From contig DATLBT010000124.1 in assembly GCA_035526825.1 (NCBI GenBank), positions 1 to 64,000 on the forward strand: DNA of 64,000 nt. The letters are read 5' to 3'. The translations under genes and the position numbers were made by a program. Of this stretch, positions 27,340 to 35,061 are shown piece after piece (the stretch's first letter is position 1; each line of letters starts with the position of its first letter). Source of the stretch: JACPFV01 sp035526825 (lineage in GTDB: Bacteria; Pseudomonadota; Gammaproteobacteria; Nevskiales; Nevskiaceae). The notes under the pieces were generated by a model. The model saw nothing but the letters and a program-made list of their open reading frames with translations, did no database searches and was not told where the DNA came from.

Positions 27340-28835
27340 TGCGGTTGGTGGCGGTTTCCAACCGCGTCGACTCGCCGCGCGGAGCCCCCAGCGCCGGCGG
27401 CCTCGCCGTCGCGCTGGTCGACGCGCTTTGCGACCACCGTGGGCTATGGTTTGGCTGGAGCGGCAAGATCACCATGGCGGGCTCCACCGCGCCGCAAATC
27501 GAGGAAGCCGACGGCTTCACCGTCGCGACGCTCGACCTCCCCCGTGACGAGTACGACCTCTACTACAACGGCTTCGCCAACCACTGCCTGTGGCCGCTGG
27601 TGCATTTTCGCGTCGACATCGCCGCCTACGTCCGCGCCGAGTACCAAAGCTACCTGCGCATCAATCAGCGCTTCGCCGAGGCGCTGGTTCCGCTGCTGCA
27701 GCCTGACGACCTGATCTGGATTCACGATTACCACCTGTTCGCGCTGCCGACCGAGTTGCGGCGCCGCGGTGTGCGCCAGCGCATCGGTTTTTTCCTGCAC
27801 ACACCGTTTCCGCCGCGCGACATCCTGGTGGCGCTGCCGCGCCACGCGGAGCTGATGCGCGCGCTGTTCGACTGCGAGCTGCTCGGACTGCAGACGCCCG
27901 CCGACGTGGAGCGCTTCGCCGACTATGCGTGCCACGAACTCGGCGCCGAGCGCACCGACGACGGCCTGCGCGCCTTCGGCCGCAAGCTGCGCGTCGAAGC
28001 GTTCCCGGTGGGCATCGACGCGGAGCGCTTCCAGGCCTTCGCCGTCGCAGCGACCGGTGAGCGCGAATGGGGACGCCTCCGCGAGGCCCTGCGCGGTCGC
28101 GCCCAGATCATCGGCGTCGACCGGCTCGACTACAGCAAGGGTTTGTCGCGGCGATTGAGCGCGTTCGAGCAGCTGTTGCGCCAGCACCCGGAGACGCGCG
28201 GCGCTGTGGAATACCTGCAGTTCGCCCCGATCAGCCGCGGCGACGTCAAGGCCTACCGTGATTTTCGCCGCGAGCTCGAGCAGAAAGCCGCACGCATCAA
28301 CGGCACTTACGCGCAGGTCGACTGGACGCCGGTGCGTTACCTGAACCGCTCGCTGCCGCGGCAGACGCTGGCCGGCTTCCACCGCGCCAGCCGCATCGGC
28401 CTGGTCACGCCAATGCGCGATGGCATGAACCTCGTCGCTAAAGAATACGTGGCCGCGCAGGATCCCGAAGATCCGGGTGTGCTGGTGCTGTCGCAATTCG
28501 CCGGCGCCGCGCGCCAGATGCCGGCGGCACTGCTGGTGAATCCGTACGACGTCGAAGACGTGGCCAACGCCTTGCATCGCGCGCTCAACATGGGTCGAGC
28601 CGAACGCGTCGAGCGCCATCGAATCTTGCTCGACTCGGTCACGCGCGAGGACATCACGAGCTGGCGCCGGGACTATGTCCGGGCGCTGCAGCAGTCGGAT
28701 CCCGCAGACGCACGCGTGTCGCGGCAGCACGACAAAAAAACCCTGCAACAACACCAGCTTGGGCGGAAGCCTCCAATGCTGTCTCGCCAATCCGACACGT
28801 CCGTGATCGACCCTTCCTTCAACAACGCGCCGTAA
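27339..28835 (+). CDS. otsA: trehalose-6-phosphate synthase
   Basis: 498 residues, GT20 family: UDP-glucose plus glucose-6-phosphate to trehalose-6-phosphate. Landmarks: VSNRV at the start, FGWSG, LWPLVHF, WIHDYHLFALP, GFFLHTPFP, GVDRLDYSKG, DGMNLVAKEYVAAQ. The 3' end (about the last 45 codons) is polar and Gln-rich and also contains two activator dyads for the next promoter. With otsB it gives cytoplasmic trehalose, an osmo- and desiccation protectant. Confidence 0.95.
   Translation: MRLVAVSNRVDSPRGAPSAGGLAVALVDALCDHRGLWFGWSGKITMAGSTAPQIEEADGFTVATLDLPRDEYDLYYNGFANHCLWPLVHFRVDIAAYVRAEYQSYLRINQRFAEALVPLLQPDDLIWIHDYHLFALPTELRRRGVRQRIGFFLHTPFPPRDILVALPRHAELMRALFDCELLGLQTPADVERFADYACHELGAERTDDGLRAFGRKLRVEAFPVGIDAERFQAFAVAATGEREWGRLREALRGRAQIIGVDRLDYSKGLSRRLSAFEQLLRQHPETRGAVEYLQFAPISRGDVKAYRDFRRELEQKAARINGTYAQVDWTPVRYLNRSLPRQTLAGFHRASRIGLVTPMRDGMNLVAKEYVAAQDPEDPGVLVLSQFAGAARQMPAALLVNPYDVEDVANALHRALNMGRAERVERHRILLDSVTREDITSWRRDYVRALQQSDPADARVSRQHDKKTLQQHQLGRKPPMLSRQSDTSVIDPSFNNAP
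28717..28797. promoter_or_regulatory. paired activator dyads (GlrR-type) inside the otsA 3' end
   Basis: Two perfect TGTC-N10-GACA dyads at 28717-28734 and 28780-28797. Starts are 63 bp apart, and the second ends 67 bp before the sigma-54 promoter at 28865. They lie within the codons of the otsA tail. Confidence 0.72.
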
Positions 28836-28864
28836 GTCCCTGTTCTACCTTGGTATGGCTCCGG

Positions 28865-28880
28865 TGGCACGCCAATTGCT
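28865..28880 (+). promoter_or_regulatory. sigma-54 promoter for the CsbD-like gene
   Basis: TGGCACgccaaTTGCT, a full consensus match with exact spacing, 49 bases before the ATG at 28930. Confidence 0.87.
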
Positions 28881-28929
28881 GCGACTTGGATGCCAAGGCA
28901 CGCCTGCCCTGGCGGGCAGGAGAACACGC

Positions 28930-29151
28930 ATGAACCTCGAAATGATCGCCGGTCGCCTGATCCAGCTGGTCGGCAAGGTATTCGAATTCTGGGGCCGGAT
29001 CATCGGCAACGAGATGCAGCGCCAGCACGGCTACCAGATGGTCTGCGTGGGCCAGATGCGCGTGCTCGGCGGCCAGGCCGCCGAGCTGCTGCGGTACTGC
29101 ACACCGCGACAGGCGCTACAGGTGGCGCCCATCCCGAAGGGCCGCCGGTAA
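28930..29151 (+). CDS. small protein with divergent CsbD-like N-terminus
   Basis: 73 residues. The start MNLEMIAGRLIQLVGKVFEF, continuing WGRIIGNEM, follows the CsbD stress-protein pattern MN-x3-I-x-G-x3-Q-L-x-G-K-x2-E-x-W-G. The second half (QHGYQMVCVG, then GQAAELLRYC) keeps only the Gly spacing of that family. CsbD proteins are abundant, small general-stress proteins of unknown role. A separate sigma-54 promoter with two perfect activator sites drives it, in the gap between otsA and the convergent glrR. Confidence 0.6.
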   Translation: MNLEMIAGRLIQLVGKVFEFWGRIIGNEMQRQHGYQMVCVGQMRVLGGQAAELLRYCTPRQALQVAPIPKGRR

Positions 29152-29177
29152 AGAAATTCAAAGAAGGCGGTAAACAC

Positions 29178-30521
29178 CTAGGCCTGGTGCGCGCGCTCCT
29201 TGAACGACGCCGGATCCACCCCGTAACGCGACAGCAGCTTGTAGAAATCCGTGCGATTGCGCTCGGCGAGCCGTGCGGCGCGGCTGATGTTGCCGTCGGC
29301 GAGCTCGAGCAGCTGGCGCAGGTAGTTGCGCGTGAACTCGGTGCGGGCTTCATCGAAGCTCGGCAGCGCGCTGTCCTGCTCACCGAGAGCCTTGCGCACC
29401 AGCGCCGCGCTGATCACGCGCGACGGCGACAGCGCGACGTTCTGCTCCACCACGTTGAATAGCTGGCGCACGTTGCCGGGCCATGCCGCCGCAACGAGCA
29501 CCTCCATCGCCTCCGGCGAATAGACACGGCGCGGCACGCCGTCGGACACGAGCTGCGCCAGCCGGTGCGCGACCAGCAGCGGGATGTCCTCGCGGCGATC
29601 TGCCAGCGGCATCAAGCGAAGCCCGACGACGTTGAGGCGGTAGAACAGATCCTCGCGGAAGGTGCTCGCCTTGACCCGCGCCTCGAGGTCCGAGTGGGTG
29701 GCCGAAAGCACGCGCACGTCGACCGGCACGGTGCGCGTCTCGCCGACCGGACGCACCTCGCGCTCCTGCAGCACGCGCAACAACTTGGCCTGGAGGTCCG
29801 CGGGCATGTCGCCGATCTCGTCGAGGAACACGGTGCCGCCCTCCGCAGCCCGGAACAGGCCGAGGTGGTCGGCGTGCGCGCCGGTGAACGCACCGCGCTT
29901 GTGTCCGAACAGCTCCGATTCCAGCAGGTCGGCGGGCACCGCGGCGCAGTTGACCGCCACGAACGGCCGGTCGCAGCGCTTGCTCGCGCGATGGATCGCG
30001 CGCGCCAGCACTTCCTTGCCGGTGCCGCTGGCGCCGGTGATCAGCACCGACGAATCGGTCTTGGCGACCCGTCGCGCGTCCTCCAGGATCGACTGCATCG
30101 CCGGACTGCGGCTGACGATTTGCGCCGCCCAGTCTTGCGACGGTGCGGTGGCCGCGCCAGGGTCGAGGTGGCGCCGGATGCAGTCCATCAGCTTGTCGCG
30201 ATCGACCGGCTTGGTCAAAAAGTCCACGGCGCCGGCGTGCGTGGCGCGCACCGCCTCGGGGATGTCGCCATGCGCGGTGAGGATTGCCACGGGCAAGCCC
30301 GGCAGGCGTTCCTGGATTCGCTGCATCAAGGTGGTGCCGTCGATGCCCGGCATGCGCAGGTCGGTGAGCACGAACTGGGGGCGCACGTCGCCGAGGCGCG
30401 CGAGTGCGTCCTCGCCGGAGGCCACCGCCGTCACGGCGTAGCCCTCCGATTCGAGCCGCAGCGTCAACACGCGCAGCAGTTTCGGATCGTCATCAACCAC
30501 CAGGATGCGGTTCTGCGTCAT
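29178..30521 (-). CDS. glrR: GlrR/QseF-type sigma-54-dependent response regulator
   Basis: 447 residues: REC domain (VVDDDPKLL, Asp54 in LTDLRMPGIDG, FLTKPV), AAA+ domain (Walker A GASGTGKE at 163-170, intact GAFTGA at 210-215, Walker B GGTVFLDEIGDMP), and a C-terminal HTH with the GlrR-like ending LPSFDEARTEFTRNYL and NRTDFYKLLSRYGVDPASF. It activates sigma-54 promoters from upstream dyads. As I recall, E. coli GlrR binds TGTC-N10-GACA, exactly the dyads found around it here. Last gene of the leftward operon kinase, lipoprotein, regulator. Confidence 0.93.
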   Translation of the reverse strand: MTQNRILVVDDDPKLLRVLTLRLESEGYAVTAVASGEDALARLGDVRPQFVLTDLRMPGIDGTTLMQRIQERLPGLPVAILTAHGDIPEAVRATHAGAVDFLTKPVDRDKLMDCIRRHLDPGAATAPSQDWAAQIVSRSPAMQSILEDARRVAKTDSSVLITGASGTGKEVLARAIHRASKRCDRPFVAVNCAAVPADLLESELFGHKRGAFTGAHADHLGLFRAAEGGTVFLDEIGDMPADLQAKLLRVLQEREVRPVGETRTVPVDVRVLSATHSDLEARVKASTFREDLFYRLNVVGLRLMPLADRREDIPLLVAHRLAQLVSDGVPRRVYSPEAMEVLVAAAWPGNVRQLFNVVEQNVALSPSRVISAALVRKALGEQDSALPSFDEARTEFTRNYLRQLLELADGNISRAARLAERNRTDFYKLLSRYGVDPASFKERAHQA

Positions 30522-30542
30522 CGTAAATCTCCGTTGGCGCGC

Positions 30543-30977
30543 TCAGCGGCGCCCTTGATCAAGACGTTTTTCCATGTCAGCGACCTGGGCCAGCCGCTTT
30601 TTCAAACCATCGGCTTCCTGCCGACAGGCGTTGATGGCGCGCACGTCCTCGAGCCGCGCCCGCGCCACCGGCGCGATGTCGATCGAGGGACTCGTCGCGA
30701 GCACCTGTTGCAGCTCGGTCTCGGCGGCGATGAGGTCGTAGCCGCTGTGTCCGCTCACCGTGCGCAGCAAGGCGCGGTGCAACGTGGCCTCGGCGCTGGT
30801 CGGCTCCTTGACGGCGGCCTGCCATATCGCCTCGCGCTGCGAGGCTGGGGTGTTCATCGCCCGCGCCAGGTATTCGAGGTGCGAGCCCGTGTCGGCACCC
30901 CGGTGCACATGCACCGGGGTCGGCATTGTCGTGCAGCCCGAAAGCAGCACCGCTGCCACTGCGACCAGCCTATGCAT
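30543..30977 (-). CDS. QseG-like outer-membrane lipoprotein
   Basis: 144 residues. Lipobox AVLLSGCTTMP; the mature part is helical and charged, ending AQVADMEKRLDQGRR. The middle position of the glrK-qseG-glrR gene order, its size and its lipobox identify it as the QseG counterpart, which in enterobacteria interacts with the sensor GlrK/QseE. The ATG lies within the end of the kinase gene (8-base overlap). Confidence 0.8.
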   Translation of the reverse strand: MHRLVAVAAVLLSGCTTMPTPVHVHRGADTGSHLEYLARAMNTPASQREAIWQAAVKEPTSAEATLHRALLRTVSGHSGYDLIAAETELQQVLATSPSIDIAPVARARLEDVRAINACRQEADGLKKRLAQVADMEKRLDQGRR

Positions 30978-32424
30978 GCGGCGCCGCCTGCGTCTGCGGG
31001 CACGGCCACACCAGCTTGAACCTCGCGCCCGGATGCGCGTCTTCGACCGCCACCTTGCCGCCGTGGGCCAGCACGGCCTCCTTGACGATCGACAGGCCAA
31101 CACCGGTGCCGCGGACGTTGGATTCCTCCGCCTCCGTGCCGCGCACGAATGGCTCGAAAATGCGCTCGCGCTCCTGGCGTGAGACGCCGCGCCCACTGTC
31201 ACGAACCGACAGCTCGCAGCGGTTGCCGGTCTGGCCGACGCGGATCTCGATGGCGCTGCCCGCCGGCGCATGCTTGATCGCGTTGGACACCAGGTTCTCG
31301 AGCGCGACGCGAACGCGGTAGCGCTGGCCGAACAGCCGAGGTGCGGCCAGGTTGACCGTGGCCGTGAGGTCACGGTTGCTCATCGGCAGCTTCTGCGCCT
31401 CGAGCACTTCCGCGACCAGCGGCTCGATGTCGAACCAGGACTGGTTGACCTTGCGGTGACCCTCGCGCCACTCGGCAAAGGTGAGCAGCTTGTCGATCTG
31501 GTCCGACAACTCGAGCGACGACTCGACCAGGATTTGCGCGACTTCGGTTTGCTGCGGCGTAAGGCTGCCGAGCGCGCCTTCCGCGAGCAGCGCGGCGCCC
31601 TCGTGGAGGCTCGACAGCGGTGTCTTCAGCTCGTGCGACACCAGGCGCAGGAAACGGTCCTTGTCCTCCTCGAACTGCGCCAGCCGTCTGCGCAGCCAGT
31701 CGAGCTGCTCGCCGAGGCGCTCCATTTCGACCGGGTAGGCGATCGACACCGGTTTGTCGTACTGCGCGTGTCCGAGTGTCGCTATCGCACCGGCCATCTT
31801 GCGCAGCGGCCGCGTGACGATGACCGAAAAACCGAACGCCAGCGCCGCGGTGAGTGGAATCAGCGCAACGGACGAGATCCACATGACGTGCCGCGCGTCC
31901 GTCGAGGTTTCGTTGAGGCGCGCCATGTCGGCATCGACGGCGGCGCGGCCGGCGCGGGTCAGCGCCTCGACGTCGGTTTTCAGGGCGCCGATGCGGTCGG
32001 CCGCTGCGCCAAGCGGCTCGCCATTGGCCAGGCCGCGCACGAAGCCGTCGGCGGCATCGGTCAGTCCCTGGCGCAAGCCGAGCACCAGCACCGGCTCGGC
32101 AAACGTCTGGTCGAAACCACCCTTCTCGATCTCCTGCAGGGTCTCCTGCATCTGCGTGACGCGCGCGAAGAACACGTCGAGCAGGCCGGCGTCGTCGAGG
32201 ATGATGAATTGGCGCGCCGAGCGCTCCAGGCCATTGAGGTCGTCCTGCAAACGAGCAGCCAGGTTGGCCAGCGACACGCCCTTGTCGACGAGGCGCTCGG
32301 CGTCGAGCGTCAGCCGCTCGAGTACCACGCCGGCGATCAGTACGGCGGCGACCAGCGGAGCGGCCACGACGATGCCTGCAGCGGCGACCAGCCCGGTCAT
32401 CGTCCTTGGCAAGGGAAATCGCAT
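30970..32424 (-). CDS. glrK: GlrK/QseE-type sensor histidine kinase
   Basis: 484 residues from the ATG at 32424. TM helices at about 10-38 and 181-204 flank a helical periplasmic sensor domain (NLAARLQDDLNGLERSARQF, then IILDD), followed by a HAMP region, the H-box LVSHELKTPLSSLHE with His264, and an HATPase domain (N-box NLVSNAIKHA, GRGVSRQE, GTGVGLSIVKE). It pairs with the downstream GlrR. A TGTC-N10-GACA dyad lies 79 bases upstream of its start, which may reflect autoregulation. Confidence 0.92.
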   Translation of the reverse strand: MRFPLPRTMTGLVAAAGIVVAAPLVAAVLIAGVVLERLTLDAERLVDKGVSLANLAARLQDDLNGLERSARQFIILDDAGLLDVFFARVTQMQETLQEIEKGGFDQTFAEPVLVLGLRQGLTDAADGFVRGLANGEPLGAAADRIGALKTDVEALTRAGRAAVDADMARLNETSTDARHVMWISSVALIPLTAALAFGFSVIVTRPLRKMAGAIATLGHAQYDKPVSIAYPVEMERLGEQLDWLRRRLAQFEEDKDRFLRLVSHELKTPLSSLHEGAALLAEGALGSLTPQQTEVAQILVESSLELSDQIDKLLTFAEWREGHRKVNQSWFDIEPLVAEVLEAQKLPMSNRDLTATVNLAAPRLFGQRYRVRVALENLVSNAIKHAPAGSAIEIRVGQTGNRCELSVRDSGRGVSRQERERIFEPFVRGTEAEESNVRGTGVGLSIVKEAVLAHGGKVAVEDAHPGARFKLVWPCPQTQAAPHA

Positions 32425-32502
32425 GCGTGTCTTTAGCCTCACTCCCGCAGAGGCGATCCCCCGAGGTAAGCCATTGAAACAAAATGTTCTTTTTCGGCAA
32501 CC

Positions 32503-32520
32503 TGTCGCCATTCTGCGACA
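32503..32520. promoter_or_regulatory. single TGTC-N10-GACA dyad between glrK and the protease gene
   Basis: Perfect dyad in the 276-base gap between divergent genes. I see no sigma-54 promoter with exact GG-N10-GC spacing and good flanks in either direction: TGGCggcgaaTTGCC at 32545 has spacing 9. Its target is unclear. Confidence 0.4.
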
Positions 32521-32700
32521 GACCGGTGCTTATGAGATACCCATTGGCGGCGAATTGCCACCCGGTGCATGGGGCCTTGGCCGCGCGAGGGACACACCCC
32601 GAGCCCCCGGGAAAAATTGCACTTTTCGCATGCGACGAAAAAACGATATGCGCGCAAAAAAGCGCGTGCCAGTATCCGTCCACACTGATTGGGAGTCGTC

Positions 32701-33246
32701 ATGAAAATCCTCCTCGCATTCGCCCTCACCTTGGTGGTGGCCTCCCAGGTCGATGCAGCGGGGGCTGCCGACTTCACCCAGGTTGCACTGCAGAAACATG
32801 ACGCGGGCACGTTTTACGTGGATGGGGCGCTGCAGGGTTACGGGGACCTGCGAATGCTGGTGGACACCGGCTCCTCCTACCTCGTCATTTCACAGGCGAT
32901 CCTGGCGGACCTCATGAAGGGCAACGGCGCGGTGTATGCGCGCCAGCTCGAGGGCGTGATGGCCGATGGGACCTTGCGCGTGATCCCGGTTTACCGGATT
33001 GCGGGGCTGCGAATCGGCGCCGATTGTTGGGTGCACGATGTGGAGGCTGCTGTTTTGCCGGGACAGACCCGGGCAATTCTGGGGATGAATATCCTTGCGC
33101 GGTTGGCGCCGTTCACGTTCTCGGCGGATCCGCCGGAGCTGGGGGTAAGGAAATGCCAGATGCCGATGGCGTTGCCGGGTACGGAGATCGGGGCGATCGA
33201 GGTCGGGGAGCCTGGGGCGGAGGCTGCGGTGGGGGTTGGGCACTAG
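32701..33246 (+). CDS. secreted retropepsin-like aspartic protease
   Basis: 181 residues. Signal peptide MKILLAFALTLVVASQVDA; catalytic motif LRMLVDTGSSYLVIS at about 60-75 and the hydrophobic pair AILGMNIL later, as in single-domain retropepsin-like (DUF4124/TIGR02281-type) bacterial proteases that work as dimers. GGGAG precedes the ATG. Divergent from glrK, so it may belong to the same stress response (inference). Confidence 0.82.
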   Translation: MKILLAFALTLVVASQVDAAGAADFTQVALQKHDAGTFYVDGALQGYGDLRMLVDTGSSYLVISQAILADLMKGNGAVYARQLEGVMADGTLRVIPVYRIAGLRIGADCWVHDVEAAVLPGQTRAILGMNILARLAPFTFSADPPELGVRKCQMPMALPGTEIGAIEVGEPGAEAAVGVGH

Positions 33247-33254
33247 ACGAGCAT

Positions 33255-33306
33255 AAAAAAGCGCCTCCTTCGGTATCGCCTGGGGGGCTAGGCCCGAAGG
33301 AGGCGC
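33255..33306 (-). terminator. strong terminator for the second EF-hand gene
   Basis: A 13-bp perfect stem (33261-33273 with 33294-33306) and 20-base loop. On the minus strand it is followed by six T (33255-33260), so it ends transcription from the 33365-33769 gene. Confidence 0.85.
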
Positions 33307-33364
33307 TGACAATCCCGGCCAGGTCTAGGGGGTTACGGCGACCTGAGGGGCCGGGTTACAACTC

Positions 33365-33769
33365 TTAAAACTTCGGCTTGTCCGAGTTCTTCGTGGCGCT
33401 GGCGTCCGTTTCAGCGGAGGTGCCGCCCATGGAACCCGACGCGGAACCGCTCACTTCGAACTGGGCGAACTCGCCCTGGTCGAGCTTGCCGTCCTTGTTC
33501 GCGTCGAGCGTGTCCCACTTCTTGGTCAAGCCCTTGTTGGTGGCCGCTTCCCGCTTGCTGATCGATCCGTCGCTGTCCTTGTCGACGCTCGAGAAGCCAG
33601 CAAGGGTTGCGCCGGTGCTCGGCGTCGCGCCAGTGCTCGGCGTCGCGGGCGTGCCGGTGCTCGGCGTGGCGGGCGTGGCCGGCGTGGCCGGTTGCGCCGG
33701 CGACTGCGCAGCGACCGCACCGGCAAAAAGGGCGGCGGCAGCGATGCCTGTGATGTAGTGAACTTTCAT
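33365..33769 (-). CDS. secreted EF-hand protein with Pro/Thr repeats (copy 2)
   Basis: 134 residues from the ATG at 33769, with GGAGA 7 bases upstream. Signal peptide MKVHYITGIAAAALFAGAVAA, then a degenerate PATP/STGTP/STGATP repeat at about 23-53, then two EF-hand loops (DKDSDGSISKRE and DANKDGKLDQGE), and a Ser/Gly/Thr tail. Same plan as the 17852-18382 gene: signal, low-complexity linker, two EF hands. The frame is open upstream to 33883, but that DNA is the sigma-54 promoter region. Confidence 0.88.
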   Translation of the reverse strand: MKVHYITGIAAAALFAGAVAAQSPAQPATPATPATPSTGTPATPSTGATPSTGATLAGFSSVDKDSDGSISKREAATNKGLTKKWDTLDANKDGKLDQGEFAQFEVSGSASGSMGGTSAETDASATKNSDKPKF

Positions 33770-33837
33770 CCGTAAATCTCCGTTTTGAGCGGTGCACTTG
33801 TCATGGGGGGCACACATTCCCGTTCCCCCCGTCTGGT

Positions 33838-33853
33838 AGCAAGTGCGGTGCCA
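33838..33853 (-). promoter_or_regulatory. sigma-54 promoter for the second EF-hand gene
   Basis: Read on the minus strand: TGGCACcgcacTTGCT, full consensus, 68 bases before the ATG at 33769. Confidence 0.87.
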
Positions 33854-33930
33854 ATCCTGCGAAGGGTGCTTCCGCTCAAGCACTTACGACGACACGTGAA
33901 AAATTAGCACCTTCTGGATTCCGGTCAATG

Positions 33931-34018
33931 TGTCGCAATAGCGCGACAGGCAAATCGGCGATACCCGGCGCATCGACCATTCCGGAAGGAGCGCCGGGCT
34001 TGTCGCCCGGGCGCGACA
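33931..34018. promoter_or_regulatory. paired activator dyads (GlrR-type) upstream of the second EF-hand gene
   Basis: Two perfect TGTC-N10-GACA dyads at 33931-33948 and 34001-34018, starts 70 bp apart. The nearer one is 77 bp upstream of the sigma-54 promoter. They fill the gap behind the REC-GGDEF gene. Confidence 0.72.
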
Positions 34019-34022
34019 GCGA

Positions 34023-34970
34023 TCAGTCCTGCTGCAAGGCGCGCAGCACTGCCTGGTTTCGGCCGCGCGACTTGGCGTCGTACAGGGCGCGGTCGGCGGC
34101 GTTGACGAGCGCTTCGGGCTTTAGCTCGGCACAGGGCATCGTTGCGCACACGCCGAGGCTCATCGTGACGTGATCCGAGGTGGACGAGCTTTGATGCGGC
34201 AGGCGCGCTCCGCGCACGGCCTCGAGGACGCGGCCGGCGACCAGCAGCGCACTGACCGCGGGTGTGTCGGGCAGCAGCATCGCAAACTCCTCGCCGCCGT
34301 AACGCGCGACCATGTCGACCTTGCGCCGCGCCGCCGTACGCATGGCTGCGGCCACCGCCCTGAGGCACTCGTCCCCCTTCTGGTGTCCGTAGGTGTCGTT
34401 GAAGAGCTTGAAGTGGTCGACGTCGGCGATGATCAGCGCGAGCGGCTTGCCCGCGCGTACCGCGTGGTTCCATTCCTGGTTGAACGCGGTGTCGAATGAG
34501 CGCCGGTTCGGGATGCCGGTCAATGCGTCCTGCGTCGATTCCTCGCGCAGGCCCTCGTTGATGCGCGCCATCTCCCGCGTCAACTCGACCAGCCGTGCGC
34601 GCATGTCGGTGATGCGTTGCATCGCCGAAATCTTGGCGCGCAGCACCACCGCGCTGACCGGCTTGGCCAGGTAGTCGTCGCCGCCCGCGTCGATGCCGGC
34701 GGCAACGTCGCTGTCGAGCACGTTGCCCGACAGGAAGATGATCGGGATCCATTCGTGCCCTTGCACCGCGCGGATCTGCCGCGCGGTCTCGTAGCCATTC
34801 ATCACCGGCATGTCGACGTCGAGCACCACGAGGTCGGGCTCGACCTTGTTGAACAGCTCCAGCGCCACGCGCCCGTCGTGGGCCTCGACGATCTCGTGGC
34901 CCATCGCGCGCATCTGCTCGCCGAGGCCCTGGCGCATCGTGCGCGAGTCGTCGGCGAACAGGATACGCAT
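34023..34970 (-). CDS. REC-GGDEF diguanylate cyclase
   Basis: 315 residues. Receiver domain 1-120 (ADDSRTMRQG, phospho-Asp in VVLDVDMPVMNGYE, YLAKPV), then a linker helix and a GGDEF domain with active site RYGGEEFAMLLP. An RKVD sequence five residues before GGEEF is a product-inhibition I-site (RxxD). It makes cyclic di-GMP, WspR/PleD-like. No partner kinase adjoins it. Confidence 0.92.
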   Translation of the reverse strand: MRILFADDSRTMRQGLGEQMRAMGHEIVEAHDGRVALELFNKVEPDLVVLDVDMPVMNGYETARQIRAVQGHEWIPIIFLSGNVLDSDVAAGIDAGGDDYLAKPVSAVVLRAKISAMQRITDMRARLVELTREMARINEGLREESTQDALTGIPNRRSFDTAFNQEWNHAVRAGKPLALIIADVDHFKLFNDTYGHQKGDECLRAVAAAMRTAARRKVDMVARYGGEEFAMLLPDTPAVSALLVAGRVLEAVRGARLPHQSSSTSDHVTMSLGVCATMPCAELKPEALVNAADRALYDAKSRGRNQAVLRALQQD

Positions 34971-34972
34971 CA

Positions 34973-35061
34973 GGGATTAGGGGTTAGGAATTAGGAGTTA
35001 GGGGTTAGTAACAGCGCGTCGCTGCATTTCGCTAACCCCTAACCCCTACTTCCTAATTCCT
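34973..35061. repeat. facing arms of TTAGGGG-like heptad repeat (hairpin)
   Basis: G-rich arm 34973-35009 and C-rich arm 35031-35061, complementary over most of their length, in the gap between the GGDEF gene and the isocitrate dehydrogenase gene. It can fold into a long imperfect hairpin. Confidence 0.8.

Noticed and set aside
32543..32560. Possible sigma-54 promoter TGGCggcgaaTTGCC in the glrK-protease gap
   Set aside because: Spacing between GG and GC is 9, not 10, and the CAC part is absent. Another GG-N10-GC match at 32570 has poor flanking bases.
34973..35061. CRISPR array
   Set aside because: The units are contiguous 7-8 base heptads in facing arms without unique spacers, and no cas gene is present.
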